Both the position numbers and the translations under genes were made by a program. Positions 45,443-52,887 of a stretch of 64,000 nucleotides of DNA are shown in pieces. Source of the DNA: Herpetosiphon aurantiacus DSM 785 (GTDB lineage Bacteria > Chloroflexota > Chloroflexia > Chloroflexales > Herpetosiphonaceae); contig CP000875.1 of the NCBI GenBank assembly GCA_000018565.1, positions 62,001-126,000 on the forward strand. Direction: 5' to 3'. Within the stretch, counting starts at the first letter, position 1. Every line of letters starts with the position of its first letter. Below the pieces are notes generated by a model. It was not told the DNA's origin and made no database searches. It saw nothing but the letters and a program-made list of their open reading frames with translations.

Positions 45443-46180
45443 ATGTATCAACACATTTGTTTATCACCGCATTTCGATGATGCGGCGCTCTCGCTGGGCG
45501 GAGCATTGGCTGGTTGGCATGCTGCTGGCGAACGTTGTTTGATCGTCACCATTTGTAGCGCTCCGCCCAGTGGCGAACTCAATCAATTTGCAGCGTATCT
45601 GCACGAACGTTGGGGTGCTGCCAGTGACCCAATTGCGATTCGTCGCGCTGAAGATCAAGCCGCCGCCAATCGCCTCGGAGCCGATTTGCTGTTTCTTGAG
45701 CAACACGATGCAATTTATCGCCATGCTGGCTATGATTCAGCCGCCGCTATTTTTGGCACACCGATCGCCGACGATTTGCTCTGGGCTAGTCTCACCACCC
45801 AACTTCAGGCTCTCGTCCAGCAATATCCCGACGCGATTTGGTATGCACCCTTGGCGGTTGGCAATCATGTCGATCATCAAATTACCCATGGCGTGGCAGC
45901 CAAGGTGCTTTCAAATGTGCGCTGGTATGAAGATTTGCCCTATTCGGCCCGCAATAATGCTCGTGACCAACGCTTAGCCCAAGTCCAACCAACTCTCGAT
46001 CAAGTGATTGCGATCGATCAAACCTTGGCGATCAAATTGGCCTCAGTTGCCGATTATGCCAGCCAAATCTTTGAATTATTTGGCACAGTTGCGGCGATGG
46101 AGCAAGAGCTGAGCACGTATGCAGCGAGTGTTGCCGAACAAGGTTTTGCTGAACGCTTATGGCGGGGAGGCCTGGTGTGA
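45443..46180 (+). CDS. PIG-L family deacetylase
   Basis: This 245-residue protein has the zinc-binding PHFDDAALSLGG near the N-terminus, a variant of PHxDD, and a later His (GNHVDHQITH) as in the PIG-L/LmbE family. Members deacetylate N-acetylglucosaminyl lipids or thiols. ATG 45443 is chosen by comparison with the family; the upstream sequence is a CTATGTTC tandem repeat without a ribosome-binding site, so the start is uncertain. The FemA/B-like gene starts at its stop (GTGA overlap), so the two are coupled. With murE next, a cell-wall role is suggested. Confidence 0.82.
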   Translation: MYQHICLSPHFDDAALSLGGALAGWHAAGERCLIVTICSAPPSGELNQFAAYLHERWGAASDPIAIRRAEDQAAANRLGADLLFLEQHDAIYRHAGYDSAAAIFGTPIADDLLWASLTTQLQALVQQYPDAIWYAPLAVGNHVDHQITHGVAAKVLSNVRWYEDLPYSARNNARDQRLAQVQPTLDQVIAIDQTLAIKLASVADYASQIFELFGTVAAMEQELSTYAASVAEQGFAERLWRGGLV

Positions 46181-47241
46181 GTTTTGCGCTACGCGAGCTT
46201 GATGCCGCTCAATGGTCGGCAGAACTAGCAGCCAATCCCGCTGTGCATCTTTTGCAACGCGCTGAATGGGGCCAACTCAAAGCCCAATTTGGCTGGCAAC
46301 CGCAACGCATCGCAATCTACAATCAGCATGGCTTTTGCGCCGGAGCACAAGTGTTGTGGCGTTCGCAATATGGTTTGCGGGTGGCCTATGTGCCGCGTGG
46401 CCCAGTTTGGTCGGCTGATCAGGCCGCTAATCGGTTGTTGTTGCAAAGCTTAGAGCGTTTGGCTCGCAAACGTTGGGCAGCCTTTTTGCGCTTGGAGCCA
46501 AATTTGCTCGATGCTGGAGCCGCTGATCAACTGCATTCTGAGTTGTTGCTGGCGGGCTACGAGCAATCGCGGAGTATGCAGCCAAGCGCCTCAATTCACC
46601 TCGATCTCCAGCCAGAGTTGGCGAGCTTGCAAGCCCAATGTAGCAAAGGCCATCGCGCCGATGTGCGCCGCGCTGAGCGACAGGGCGTAAGCATTCGAGT
46701 TGGCACAACCGAAGCCGATCTCGATCAGTTTTATGCGATTATGCAAGCGACCAGCCAACGCGCTAATTTTGGCATTCACAGCCGCGAGTATTATGCGCAG
46801 GCTTGGCGCTTGTTTGGCGGTGATCAGGCTGATGGCGCGGCACGTTTGCTAATTGCTGAGCGCGAAGGTCGGGTGATTGGCAGCTTTTTGGTGTTTGCCC
46901 AAGGCACTGAAGCGCAATATATGTATAGCGGCACCAATGAAGAAGGCTTGAAATTTGCCGCCAGCCATGCTTTGCAATGGGCGGCGATTACTTGGGCGAA
47001 GCAACGTGGCTGCACGCTCTACGATTTTTGGGGTATTCCCGAGGCCTTTTTAGCGCTTGAAGCCACGACTGACCCAGCGGAACGTGAACGCTTGGATCAA
47101 GCGGCCCAAGCGACGGGCATGGCGGGAGTCTATCGCTTTAAAAAAGGCTGGGGCGGTCAACCAGTCCGCTATCTGCCAGCCTATGATCGCGTTTTCTTGC
47201 GTCCGGCGTATTGGCTTTGGCAGCGTCGCCGCTCTGAATAG
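46177..47241 (+). CDS. FemA/FemB family aminoacyltransferase-like protein
   Basis: This 354-residue protein has tandem GNAT-like parts: LHLLQRAEWGQLK-type opening (here VHLLQRAEWGQLKAQFGW), RADVRRAERQG at the join, and C-terminal LYDFWGIPEAF with FKKGWGG. FemA/B-type enzymes add amino acids to the peptidoglycan stem peptide from aminoacyl-tRNA. GGGGAGG 6 bases before GTG 46177 supports the start, which overlaps the PIG-L stop. murE begins 9 bases after its stop, supporting a role in peptidoglycan bridge formation. Other GNAT-acyltransferase roles are possible. Confidence 0.8.
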   Translation: MSFALRELDAAQWSAELAANPAVHLLQRAEWGQLKAQFGWQPQRIAIYNQHGFCAGAQVLWRSQYGLRVAYVPRGPVWSADQAANRLLLQSLERLARKRWAAFLRLEPNLLDAGAADQLHSELLLAGYEQSRSMQPSASIHLDLQPELASLQAQCSKGHRADVRRAERQGVSIRVGTTEADLDQFYAIMQATSQRANFGIHSREYYAQAWRLFGGDQADGAARLLIAEREGRVIGSFLVFAQGTEAQYMYSGTNEEGLKFAASHALQWAAITWAKQRGCTLYDFWGIPEAFLALEATTDPAERERLDQAAQATGMAGVYRFKKGWGGQPVRYLPAYDRVFLRPAYWLWQRRRSE

Positions 47242-47250
47242 GAACAATCA

Positions 47251-48795
47251 ATGAAATCGTTCGCTGAACTTTTGCTGCATGTTACCCATCAAGCTTCTGG
47301 CGATCACCACGTTGCAATTAGCAATGTAGCTTACGATTCGCGCAAAGTTACACCTGGAGCGCTGTTTGTGGCGATCAAAGGGGTACATGTTGATGGTCAT
47401 CGTTATATTGCAACGGCCTTGGAGCAAGGCGCGGTGGCAGTGGTCTATGATGATCCTCATCAAGCGCCGCCTGCCACTATTCCCTCGGCTTTGGTTGCCG
47501 ATGCCAAGGTTGCGCTTTCGCCGATTGCCGCCGCCTTTTACGATTACCCCGCCCAGCAATTAGAAGTGGTAGGCATTACCGGCTCAAAGGGCAAAACCAC
47601 CACCACCTTTTTAACCGCAGCCGCCCTAGAAGCTAGCGGCGAGTTGGTGGGCTTTATGAGCACTGTCGATTTTAAAATTGGCCAGCGCCAATGGGCCAAC
47701 AAAACCCGCCAATCGACCCCCGAAGCCTTGGAAATTCAGGCCATGTTGCGCGAGATGGTCGAGGCTGGTTGTCGCTATGCTGTGGTCGAAAGCACGTCGC
47801 ATGGCCTCTCGCCCCGTTGGAATCGGCTGGGCGATTGTGCCTATGATGTGGCCTTGATTACCAACGTTACCCACGAACACCTTGATTATCATGGCACCGT
47901 TGAGCAATATCGTGCTGATAAAGCTCAATTATTTCAGTTGCTCGCCACTAGCCCCAGCCAAAAATCGATTCTTGGCCAACCAACGCCAGTCGAAAAAGTC
48001 GCAATCGTTAATGCCGATGATCCCCATGCGGCCCAATTTCGGGCAGCGGCTGGCGAGCAAGTGCGGCATTTGAGCTATGCAATTCATGCTGAGGCTGATC
48101 TTCGGGCTACCGAAATTGTCTCAACTAGCAAGGGCTTGCGGTTTACCGCAATTACGCCGCAAGGTAACTTTGCGCTCAATTTGCAATTGGTTGGCACATT
48201 TTATGTTTACAACGTGTTAGCAGCGCTCAGTGTCTGTTTGGCGCGAGGCGTTGATCTGGCGGCGGCGATTCAGCGGCTTGAGGCAATTCCAGGCATCAAC
48301 GGTCGCATGGAGCAAGTTGAGCTTGGCCAGCCATTTAGTGTGCTAGTCGATTATGCCCATAACCCCGATTCGTTTGAGCAAGTGATGAGTATGCTGCGGC
48401 CATTGACCCAAGGCCGTTTGATTGCGGTATTTGGTTCAGCAGGCGAGCGCGATCTTGCCAAGCGCCCGATTCAAGGCCAAATTGCGGCCAAATGGTGCGA
48501 TCTGCTCTATCTGACCGATGAAGATCCCCGAGCCGAGGATTCGCTACAGATTTTGCAGGAAATTGCTGCTGGCGCAAAGGCTGAGGGCAAAATTATCGAT
48601 CAAAATTGCTGGCTGATTCCCGATCGGCGAACGGCCATCGAGCAAGCGCTGGCAACCGCCCAAGCTGGCGATGTGGTGCTGTTGCTAGGCAAAGGCCACG
48701 AAGGCAACATCATTTATGCCAGCGGCGATATCGAATGGAACGAGCATGCCGAGGCTGAACGCGCATTGCAAGGCTTGGGCTACATCAAACGATAA
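47251..48795 (+). CDS. murE: UDP-N-acetylmuramyl-tripeptide synthetase
   Basis: This 514-residue Mur ligase adds the third residue to the peptidoglycan stem peptide in the cytoplasm, using ATP. It has the ATP-binding GITGSKGKTTTT at about 110, the conserved HEHLDYHGTVEQY region with carbamylated Lys (YRADKAQLF), and the C-terminal domain with GKGHEGN. The position that selects the diamino acid reads TDEDPRAED where diaminopimelate enzymes have TDDNPR, so the Asn of DNPR is Asp here. The substrate may be another diamino acid, possibly ornithine, as reported for Chloroflexus and Herpetosiphon walls. TAGGAAC lies before ATG 47251. It converges with and overlaps the next gene by 16 bases. Confidence 0.92.
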   Translation: MKSFAELLLHVTHQASGDHHVAISNVAYDSRKVTPGALFVAIKGVHVDGHRYIATALEQGAVAVVYDDPHQAPPATIPSALVADAKVALSPIAAAFYDYPAQQLEVVGITGSKGKTTTTFLTAAALEASGELVGFMSTVDFKIGQRQWANKTRQSTPEALEIQAMLREMVEAGCRYAVVESTSHGLSPRWNRLGDCAYDVALITNVTHEHLDYHGTVEQYRADKAQLFQLLATSPSQKSILGQPTPVEKVAIVNADDPHAAQFRAAAGEQVRHLSYAIHAEADLRATEIVSTSKGLRFTAITPQGNFALNLQLVGTFYVYNVLAALSVCLARGVDLAAAIQRLEAIPGINGRMEQVELGQPFSVLVDYAHNPDSFEQVMSMLRPLTQGRLIAVFGSAGERDLAKRPIQGQIAAKWCDLLYLTDEDPRAEDSLQILQEIAAGAKAEGKIIDQNCWLIPDRRTAIEQALATAQAGDVVLLLGKGHEGNIIYASGDIEWNEHAEAERALQGLGYIKR

Positions 48796-49388
48796 ATTCG
48801 TTTGAGCCGATCGAGTTCGGTGTGGGTCACTTCTGTCAGGAACGGCTTAAGATCCTGAACTGGTAAAAGGGCGTGATAGCCACGGCGTAAAAAGCGATGC
48901 AACTCGCCCATACCCATTAATTTGGCAAAGGTTTTGGTATTGTTGAGGGCAGCGCCAAGCAGGCTAATTTTTGATAAACGATGCACTCGCCGTAGTGATT
49001 CGTTAATGAGCTCGATTTGGCGCACCCTTGGCTCAAAACTGTTGACCCGATAATAGGCCTCTTCGTATTGAGCCTCGGTAAACGGAATCGTGAAGTTATT
49101 ATGTTCAAGCCAATCAGCGACTTGTTGATCAAGCCTGACCGTCAAGTTCAGCAAATCGAGGGTTACCTCAATATCTTCGATGCTCAGGCCAGGAGCCAAG
49201 TGAATAAATTGGTGCAAACGACGGGCTTGGGTATCGCGAGCATGAAAATCATAAGGCCCATACATATCTTCAAGGAAAAATTGGGCTAAACCATGATATT
49301 GCGGCTCGGCGAGGAGATATTTGTAATCGCGTTCCAAGCGTTTGACCTGAAAAGTTTGGAGATAGGCATAATACTTGGTTGATGGCAT
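48780..49388 (-). CDS. Conserved-looking hypothetical protein
   Basis: This 202-residue soluble, largely helical protein contains the segment FFLEDMYGPYDFHARDTQARR, which recurs as FFxxDxYGPxDFxxRD in hypothetical proteins of other bacteria. Function is unknown. The chosen ATG at 49388 lacks a strong site; an in-frame frame extends 40 codons further but through repeat-like DNA. Its last 16 bases overlap the end of murE on the other strand, so the two genes converge tail-to-tail. Confidence 0.6.
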   Translation of the reverse strand: MPSTKYYAYLQTFQVKRLERDYKYLLAEPQYHGLAQFFLEDMYGPYDFHARDTQARRLHQFIHLAPGLSIEDIEVTLDLLNLTVRLDQQVADWLEHNNFTIPFTEAQYEEAYYRVNSFEPRVRQIELINESLRRVHRLSKISLLGAALNNTKTFAKLMGMGELHRFLRRGYHALLPVQDLKPFLTEVTHTELDRLKRIYRLM

Positions 49389-49561
49389 ATAGCGAAGCAC
49401 CGTTGCTTGAATTCTGTCATAGCAACCATTGTAGCACGCTGTGTCATTGGATCGAAATATACTTTTTTGCTGGACAAAGGGTACGCCGAACGAAACCACA
49501 AAGAGCACTAAGATCGCGAAGGTTATATTTTAGTCACCAATATATTTGACTATCTAATCCT

Positions 49562-49625
49562 ACACCCTTCGTGCCCTTCGTGGATCAAAACCTAATCACC
49601 TAGCCACTGAATCCTGACCCCTATT
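49562..49625. repeat. CTTCGTG-rich segment
   Basis: CCCTTCGTGCCCTTCGTGGA closely matches a segment at about 20422-20444, and similar TTCGTG/TTCGCG strings are at about 26065-26103. It is followed by a TGAATCCTGACCCCTATTTT stretch of the same style as other intergenic mosaics. Confidence 0.55.
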
Positions 49626-49633
49626 TTTGCCTT

Positions 49634-50326
49634 TTATTGGCTTCGTCGCCAGCCGATCAATGCGCCAACTCCGGCTAACACACCAATCCCAACTAATACC
49701 CAAGCTATGTTGCTCGGTTGCTTGGCTGGCGGCTCGGTTGTTTGCGGTGGGTTGGCGATTGGTACAACATCAAATGTTGCGGTTGGCATGGGTTTGGGTG
49801 CGTTTGGTTCAGCGGTTTGGCCTGCTGGTAAAATGGTAGCGGTGGCCATTCCAGCCATACTGTAATTGGTTAGTGTACCAACCAAATCAGCCAATGCTTG
49901 AGTTTGTTCTTGGCTGTGCTCGTGATAACGCACCTGATCTTGCTCCACCTTGAGTGCTCCATAATCGCCAAAACTAATGGTTTGCCAAACAGCTGAACCA
50001 TCGAATTGATTTGGACCTAAAAACAAAACCCATTTGCTGCCTTCAGCAAAATGATTGCCTGATCCTAGCTCTGACCTACAGGACGGATCTATACCAATTG
50101 TATAGTTGAGTACGCTTAATGGTTCATTGGCGACCGAGCCTTTGATCGCTGTATCGATGGTGAAAAAAGCCTGATCGCCGTCGATATTGCTGACCGTAGC
50201 AACGACCACCAGATCAGCTTGTTGGGTCAAGCTATCAAGGGTTGGCTCGATCATCGAGCAAGCAGCGGCAGGAGTTGCAGGCAGCAGCACGATTAATATG
50301 ATCAAACATCCCCAAATCCAACGCAT
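49634..50326 (-). CDS. Secreted, membrane-anchored protein (tandem paralogue 2)
   Basis: This 230-residue protein has a signal peptide (GCLIILIVLLPATPAAA) followed at once by C-S-M-I-E-P. The body has the pattern ADLVVVATVSNIDGD, and a strand-rich domain that faintly resembles TIMP/netrin-type modules. A Pro-rich linker and a C-terminal helix (WVLVGIGVLAGVGALIG) end in WRRSQ. The arrangement suggests outside location with a C-terminal anchor. It is about half identical by eye to the upstream paralogue, 12 bases away. AAGGAGT 7 bases before the ATG at 50326 supports the start. Function unknown. Confidence 0.7.
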   Translation of the reverse strand: MRWIWGCLIILIVLLPATPAAACSMIEPTLDSLTQQADLVVVATVSNIDGDQAFFTIDTAIKGSVANEPLSVLNYTIGIDPSCRSELGSGNHFAEGSKWVLFLGPNQFDGSAVWQTISFGDYGALKVEQDQVRYHEHSQEQTQALADLVGTLTNYSMAGMATATILPAGQTAEPNAPKPMPTATFDVVPIANPPQTTEPPAKQPSNIAWVLVGIGVLAGVGALIGWRRSQ

Positions 50327-50338
50327 ACAGATTACTCC

Positions 50339-51070
50339 TTAGGCACGACGACTGCGTTGCCAGCCAATCAATGCGCCGATGGCGGCAACCACACCTACGC
50401 CAACCAAAACCCACGGCAGCCAGCTTGGAGCAGCAGCAGTTGGTGCAATAGTTGGTGCAACATCAACTTGGGCAACTGGGTTGGCATTCGGATCGGTATC
50501 GATCAACTCAGGGGCTGGGGCCGGCAAAATTTGTGGCTCAACTGCTGGTGCTGCTGCCCCGCCGCCAGGTAGTGGATCGACCAATTCGTTGGGGGCGAGG
50601 CTGGCATAATTGCTCAAGGTTTCGACCATATCAGGTAATGAAATTTGCTGCGGCGTGCCTTGTTCGGTATAGCTGACTTGATCTTGCTCAACTTTGAGCG
50701 CCCCATAATCGCCGAAACTAGCCGTTTGCCAAGTGATATCAGGGTCGAGTGTGGTTGGCACAAGGAACAATACCCAGCGGCTGCCTTCAGCAAAGCGCTC
50801 GCCATCGCCCAAGGTTGGTTGGCAATCGGCTCCATTGTTAATTTGATGATTGAGCACATCGAGATCATTTTGCGGCAAATTCCCTTTGATCGGAGCCTCG
50901 ACGCTAAATGTTGCTTGGCTGCCTTCAATCTTGGTAACGGTGGCGATAACCACCAGTTCAGATTGTTGGGTTACGCTATCGAGAGTCGGTTCGATCATTT
51001 TACAGGCGGCGGCTGGCGAGATTTGCCAGAGAGCTAGACAGGTCGCGAAAAAACCAAACATCCAACGCAT
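50339..51070 (-). CDS. Secreted, membrane-anchored protein (tandem paralogue 1)
   Basis: This 243-residue protein has the same plan: signal peptide ending SPAAA, then C-K-M-I-E-P, the segment SELVVIATVTKIEGS, the conserved FGDYGALKVEQDQV, a Pro/Ala-rich linker, and a C-terminal helix (WVLVGVGVVAAIGALIG) with the basic end WQRSRRA. It is a tandem duplicate of the next gene (12 bases apart) and both are probably one transcript. GGAG 7 bases before the ATG at 51070 supports that start over an in-frame ATG four codons earlier. Confidence 0.7.
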   Translation of the reverse strand: MRWMFGFFATCLALWQISPAAACKMIEPTLDSVTQQSELVVIATVTKIEGSQATFSVEAPIKGNLPQNDLDVLNHQINNGADCQPTLGDGERFAEGSRWVLFLVPTTLDPDITWQTASFGDYGALKVEQDQVSYTEQGTPQQISLPDMVETLSNYASLAPNELVDPLPGGGAAAPAVEPQILPAPAPELIDTDPNANPVAQVDVAPTIAPTAAAPSWLPWVLVGVGVVAAIGALIGWQRSRRA

Positions 51071-51385
51071 GACACACTCCATTCAAATAAAACTAGCTTA
51101 ATTTGTTGCATAGTAAAGGTTTGCTTAAAGCCATAACGTTGGCTGGGCCTAAGAAGTTCCTTAGTGCTCGTGCGATTGACATGCCCTCACCCCGCCCCCT
51201 CTCCCACGGCAGCGGGCGAGGGGCGATCCCGTGATCATGATCAAGGGTTTCCCCCTCGCCTCGCGTGCGGGAGAGGGGGCTAGGGGGTGAGGGAAGATCA
51301 ACTTGGATGGGTGGTCGCAAGCGTTGCGGCATGTGGTATCATTGATGCTAGATAAATCGCGCAGTGCTACTTTTGGAGGCAACCC
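51071..51385. other. Divergent intergenic region with long-form repeat
   Basis: The space between the paralogue pair and the dnaD-like gene holds a long-form CCCTCACCCC palindrome (51184-51293). Outward promoters must be here, but I cannot point to a good pair. Confidence 0.55.
51184..51293. repeat. CCCTCACCCC palindromic repeat, long form
   Basis: Starts CCCTCACCCCGCCCCCTCTC and ends CTAGGGGGTGAGGG. Between the arms lies a central block with its own palindrome, TGATCATGATCA (51233-51244). Confidence 0.8.
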
Positions 51386-52111
51386 GTGGCGGCGTTTCAT
51401 GGCTTCTCAACTGAGAATCTCGTGCCGCTACCGGCAGAATTCTTTAGCGATGTTCTCCCTTCAATCAGCAACTTGGCTGAACTCAAAGTAACCCTGCATG
51501 TCTTTTGGTTGGTTAGCCAGCAACGTGGCCGCGCCAAACGCGTTTCGTGGGATGCACTGAGCAGCGATAGTGCCCTGGCGCAATCGTTGCGGGCCGTCTC
51601 GCAGTTGCGCCCAACTAGCGATGTTTTAGAAGAAGCCTTGGGTTTGGCGGTTGAGCGGGGCACATTACTGCACTTAATCAGCCCCGAACCTGGCCGCGTG
51701 GTTAGTTGGTATTTGGTCAATACCCAAGCCAATCGGCATTGGGTCGAGCGCCAAGCAGGCCAGCGTGTGCTTGCACCCGAGGCTAGCCCGACGGCGCAGC
51801 CAACCATTTTTGGGCTTTACGAACAAAATATTGGCCTGCTCACGCCACTGCTGATTGAGCAATTGCACGAGGCTAGTGCCAAATATCCCGCTGTATGGCT
51901 CGAAGAAGCCATTGCCAAAGCGGTTGAAGCCAATGTGCGCAATTGGCGCTACATTCGGCGCATTCTAGAACGGTGGGAAACCGATGGAAAAGAATCTACG
52001 TCGCATCGATCCGAGCAGCTTTTCGATCTCAGCAAATATACCACGGGCAAATATGCCGCCCTCTTCGGAAGAAGCGGCGATTCCGATGGAGGAGACTTGT
52101 CCGATTTGTAA
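51386..52111 (+). CDS. DnaD-like helicase-loader/primosomal protein
   Basis: This 241-residue protein has an N-terminal winged-helix-like part (about 1-110) and a DnaD-type domain: IFGLYEQNIGLLTPLLIEQL, VEANVRNWRYIRRILERW, with Y-x2-x3-W as in the DnaD YxxxIxxxW motif. The C-terminal KYTTGKYAALFGR resembles the GKY tail of DnaD proteins. In Firmicutes, DnaD helps recruit the helicase to origins. TTGGAGG 7 bases before GTG 51386 supports the start. Its 3' end overlaps the dnaC-like gene in another frame by up to 128 bases, so the two are translationally linked. Confidence 0.78.
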   Translation: MAAFHGFSTENLVPLPAEFFSDVLPSISNLAELKVTLHVFWLVSQQRGRAKRVSWDALSSDSALAQSLRAVSQLRPTSDVLEEALGLAVERGTLLHLISPEPGRVVSWYLVNTQANRHWVERQAGQRVLAPEASPTAQPTIFGLYEQNIGLLTPLLIEQLHEASAKYPAVWLEEAIAKAVEANVRNWRYIRRILERWETDGKESTSHRSEQLFDLSKYTTGKYAALFGRSGDSDGGDLSDL

Positions 52112-52784
52112 GGGCGCTGGCTATTTCTGCATGGATGTGCCGATTAACGACCCGAACTTTGGCCATTTGATTACCTGCCAATGTAAACTTGCCGAAAAAG
52201 AAGGCCGCCAACGTGATAAACTATGGCAACAAAGTAATTTGCAGGCCTTTGAAACCAAAAACTTTGATACCTTTAACTCGCATATCGTTGGGGTTAACGA
52301 ATCCTTTGCCCGAGCCAAGGCGTTTGCTCAAGCACCTAAAGGTTGGTTGCTTTTAGTTGGAGGGTATGGCTGTGGCAAAACCCATCTTGCAGCTGCCATC
52401 GCCAACGAAGCAGTGCGCCGCGAGTATCAGACGATCTTTATGGTCGTGCCCGATTTGCTCGATTACTTGCGCTCGACCTTTGGCCCAAACTCCGAAGTAG
52501 CCTACGATGAGCGTTTCGACAAGATTCGCAGTATTCAACTCTTGGTACTTGATGATTTGGGTGCAGAAAGTTCAACTGCTTGGGCACGCGAAAAATTGTT
52601 CCAAATTATCAATCACCGTTATAATAATCACTTACCAACGGTTTTTACAACTAATGTCGATTTAGATAAGCTTGATCCACGGATTGCCTCTCGTTTATTA
52701 GATGTGGAACTCTGTAGACAAACCGTAATCCAAGCGAAAGACTATCGACAAACAACACGTAACAATAACATTCGATACAAGTAA
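51984..52784 (+). CDS. DnaC/DnaI-like ATPase (helicase loader)
   Basis: This 266-residue AAA+ protein has an N-terminal zinc-binding segment (CPICKGAGYF and CQCKLAEKEGR), a Walker A motif GGYGCGKTHLA, Walker B LLVLDDLGAES, and an Arg-finger region (RIASRLLDVEL). DnaC/DnaI proteins load the replicative helicase; IstB-like transposon ATPases look similar but no transposase is nearby. The start at 51984, with GGTGGGA about 5 bases upstream, would overlap the dnaD-like gene by 128 bases. A later ATG at 52086 (before the zinc segment) would overlap by 26, and lacks a good site. The dnaD-dnaC pairing supports a chromosomal primosome role. Confidence 0.82.
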   Translation: MEKNLRRIDPSSFSISANIPRANMPPSSEEAAIPMEETCPICKGAGYFCMDVPINDPNFGHLITCQCKLAEKEGRQRDKLWQQSNLQAFETKNFDTFNSHIVGVNESFARAKAFAQAPKGWLLLVGGYGCGKTHLAAAIANEAVRREYQTIFMVVPDLLDYLRSTFGPNSEVAYDERFDKIRSIQLLVLDDLGAESSTAWAREKLFQIINHRYNNHLPTVFTTNVDLDKLDPRIASRLLDVELCRQTVIQAKDYRQTTRNNNIRYK

Positions 52785-52887
52785 GATCGCCAACGGGCCG
52801 AGTGACATTTCGTCAGTCCAAGTATCTGGCTGTTGATCTGCTACTCATCCAACGAAGTTCTTCATCCTTGTGTCTGTGGGGGTTCGG

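Noticed and set aside
51184-51293. Could the repeated GC-rich palindromes be a CRISPR array?
   Set aside because: Copies are single, kilobases apart, and not separated by uniform spacers; no cas gene is present.
51984-52784. IstB-type transposon ATPase instead of a helicase loader
   Set aside because: No transposase or terminal repeats flank it, and a DnaD-domain gene is directly coupled to it.
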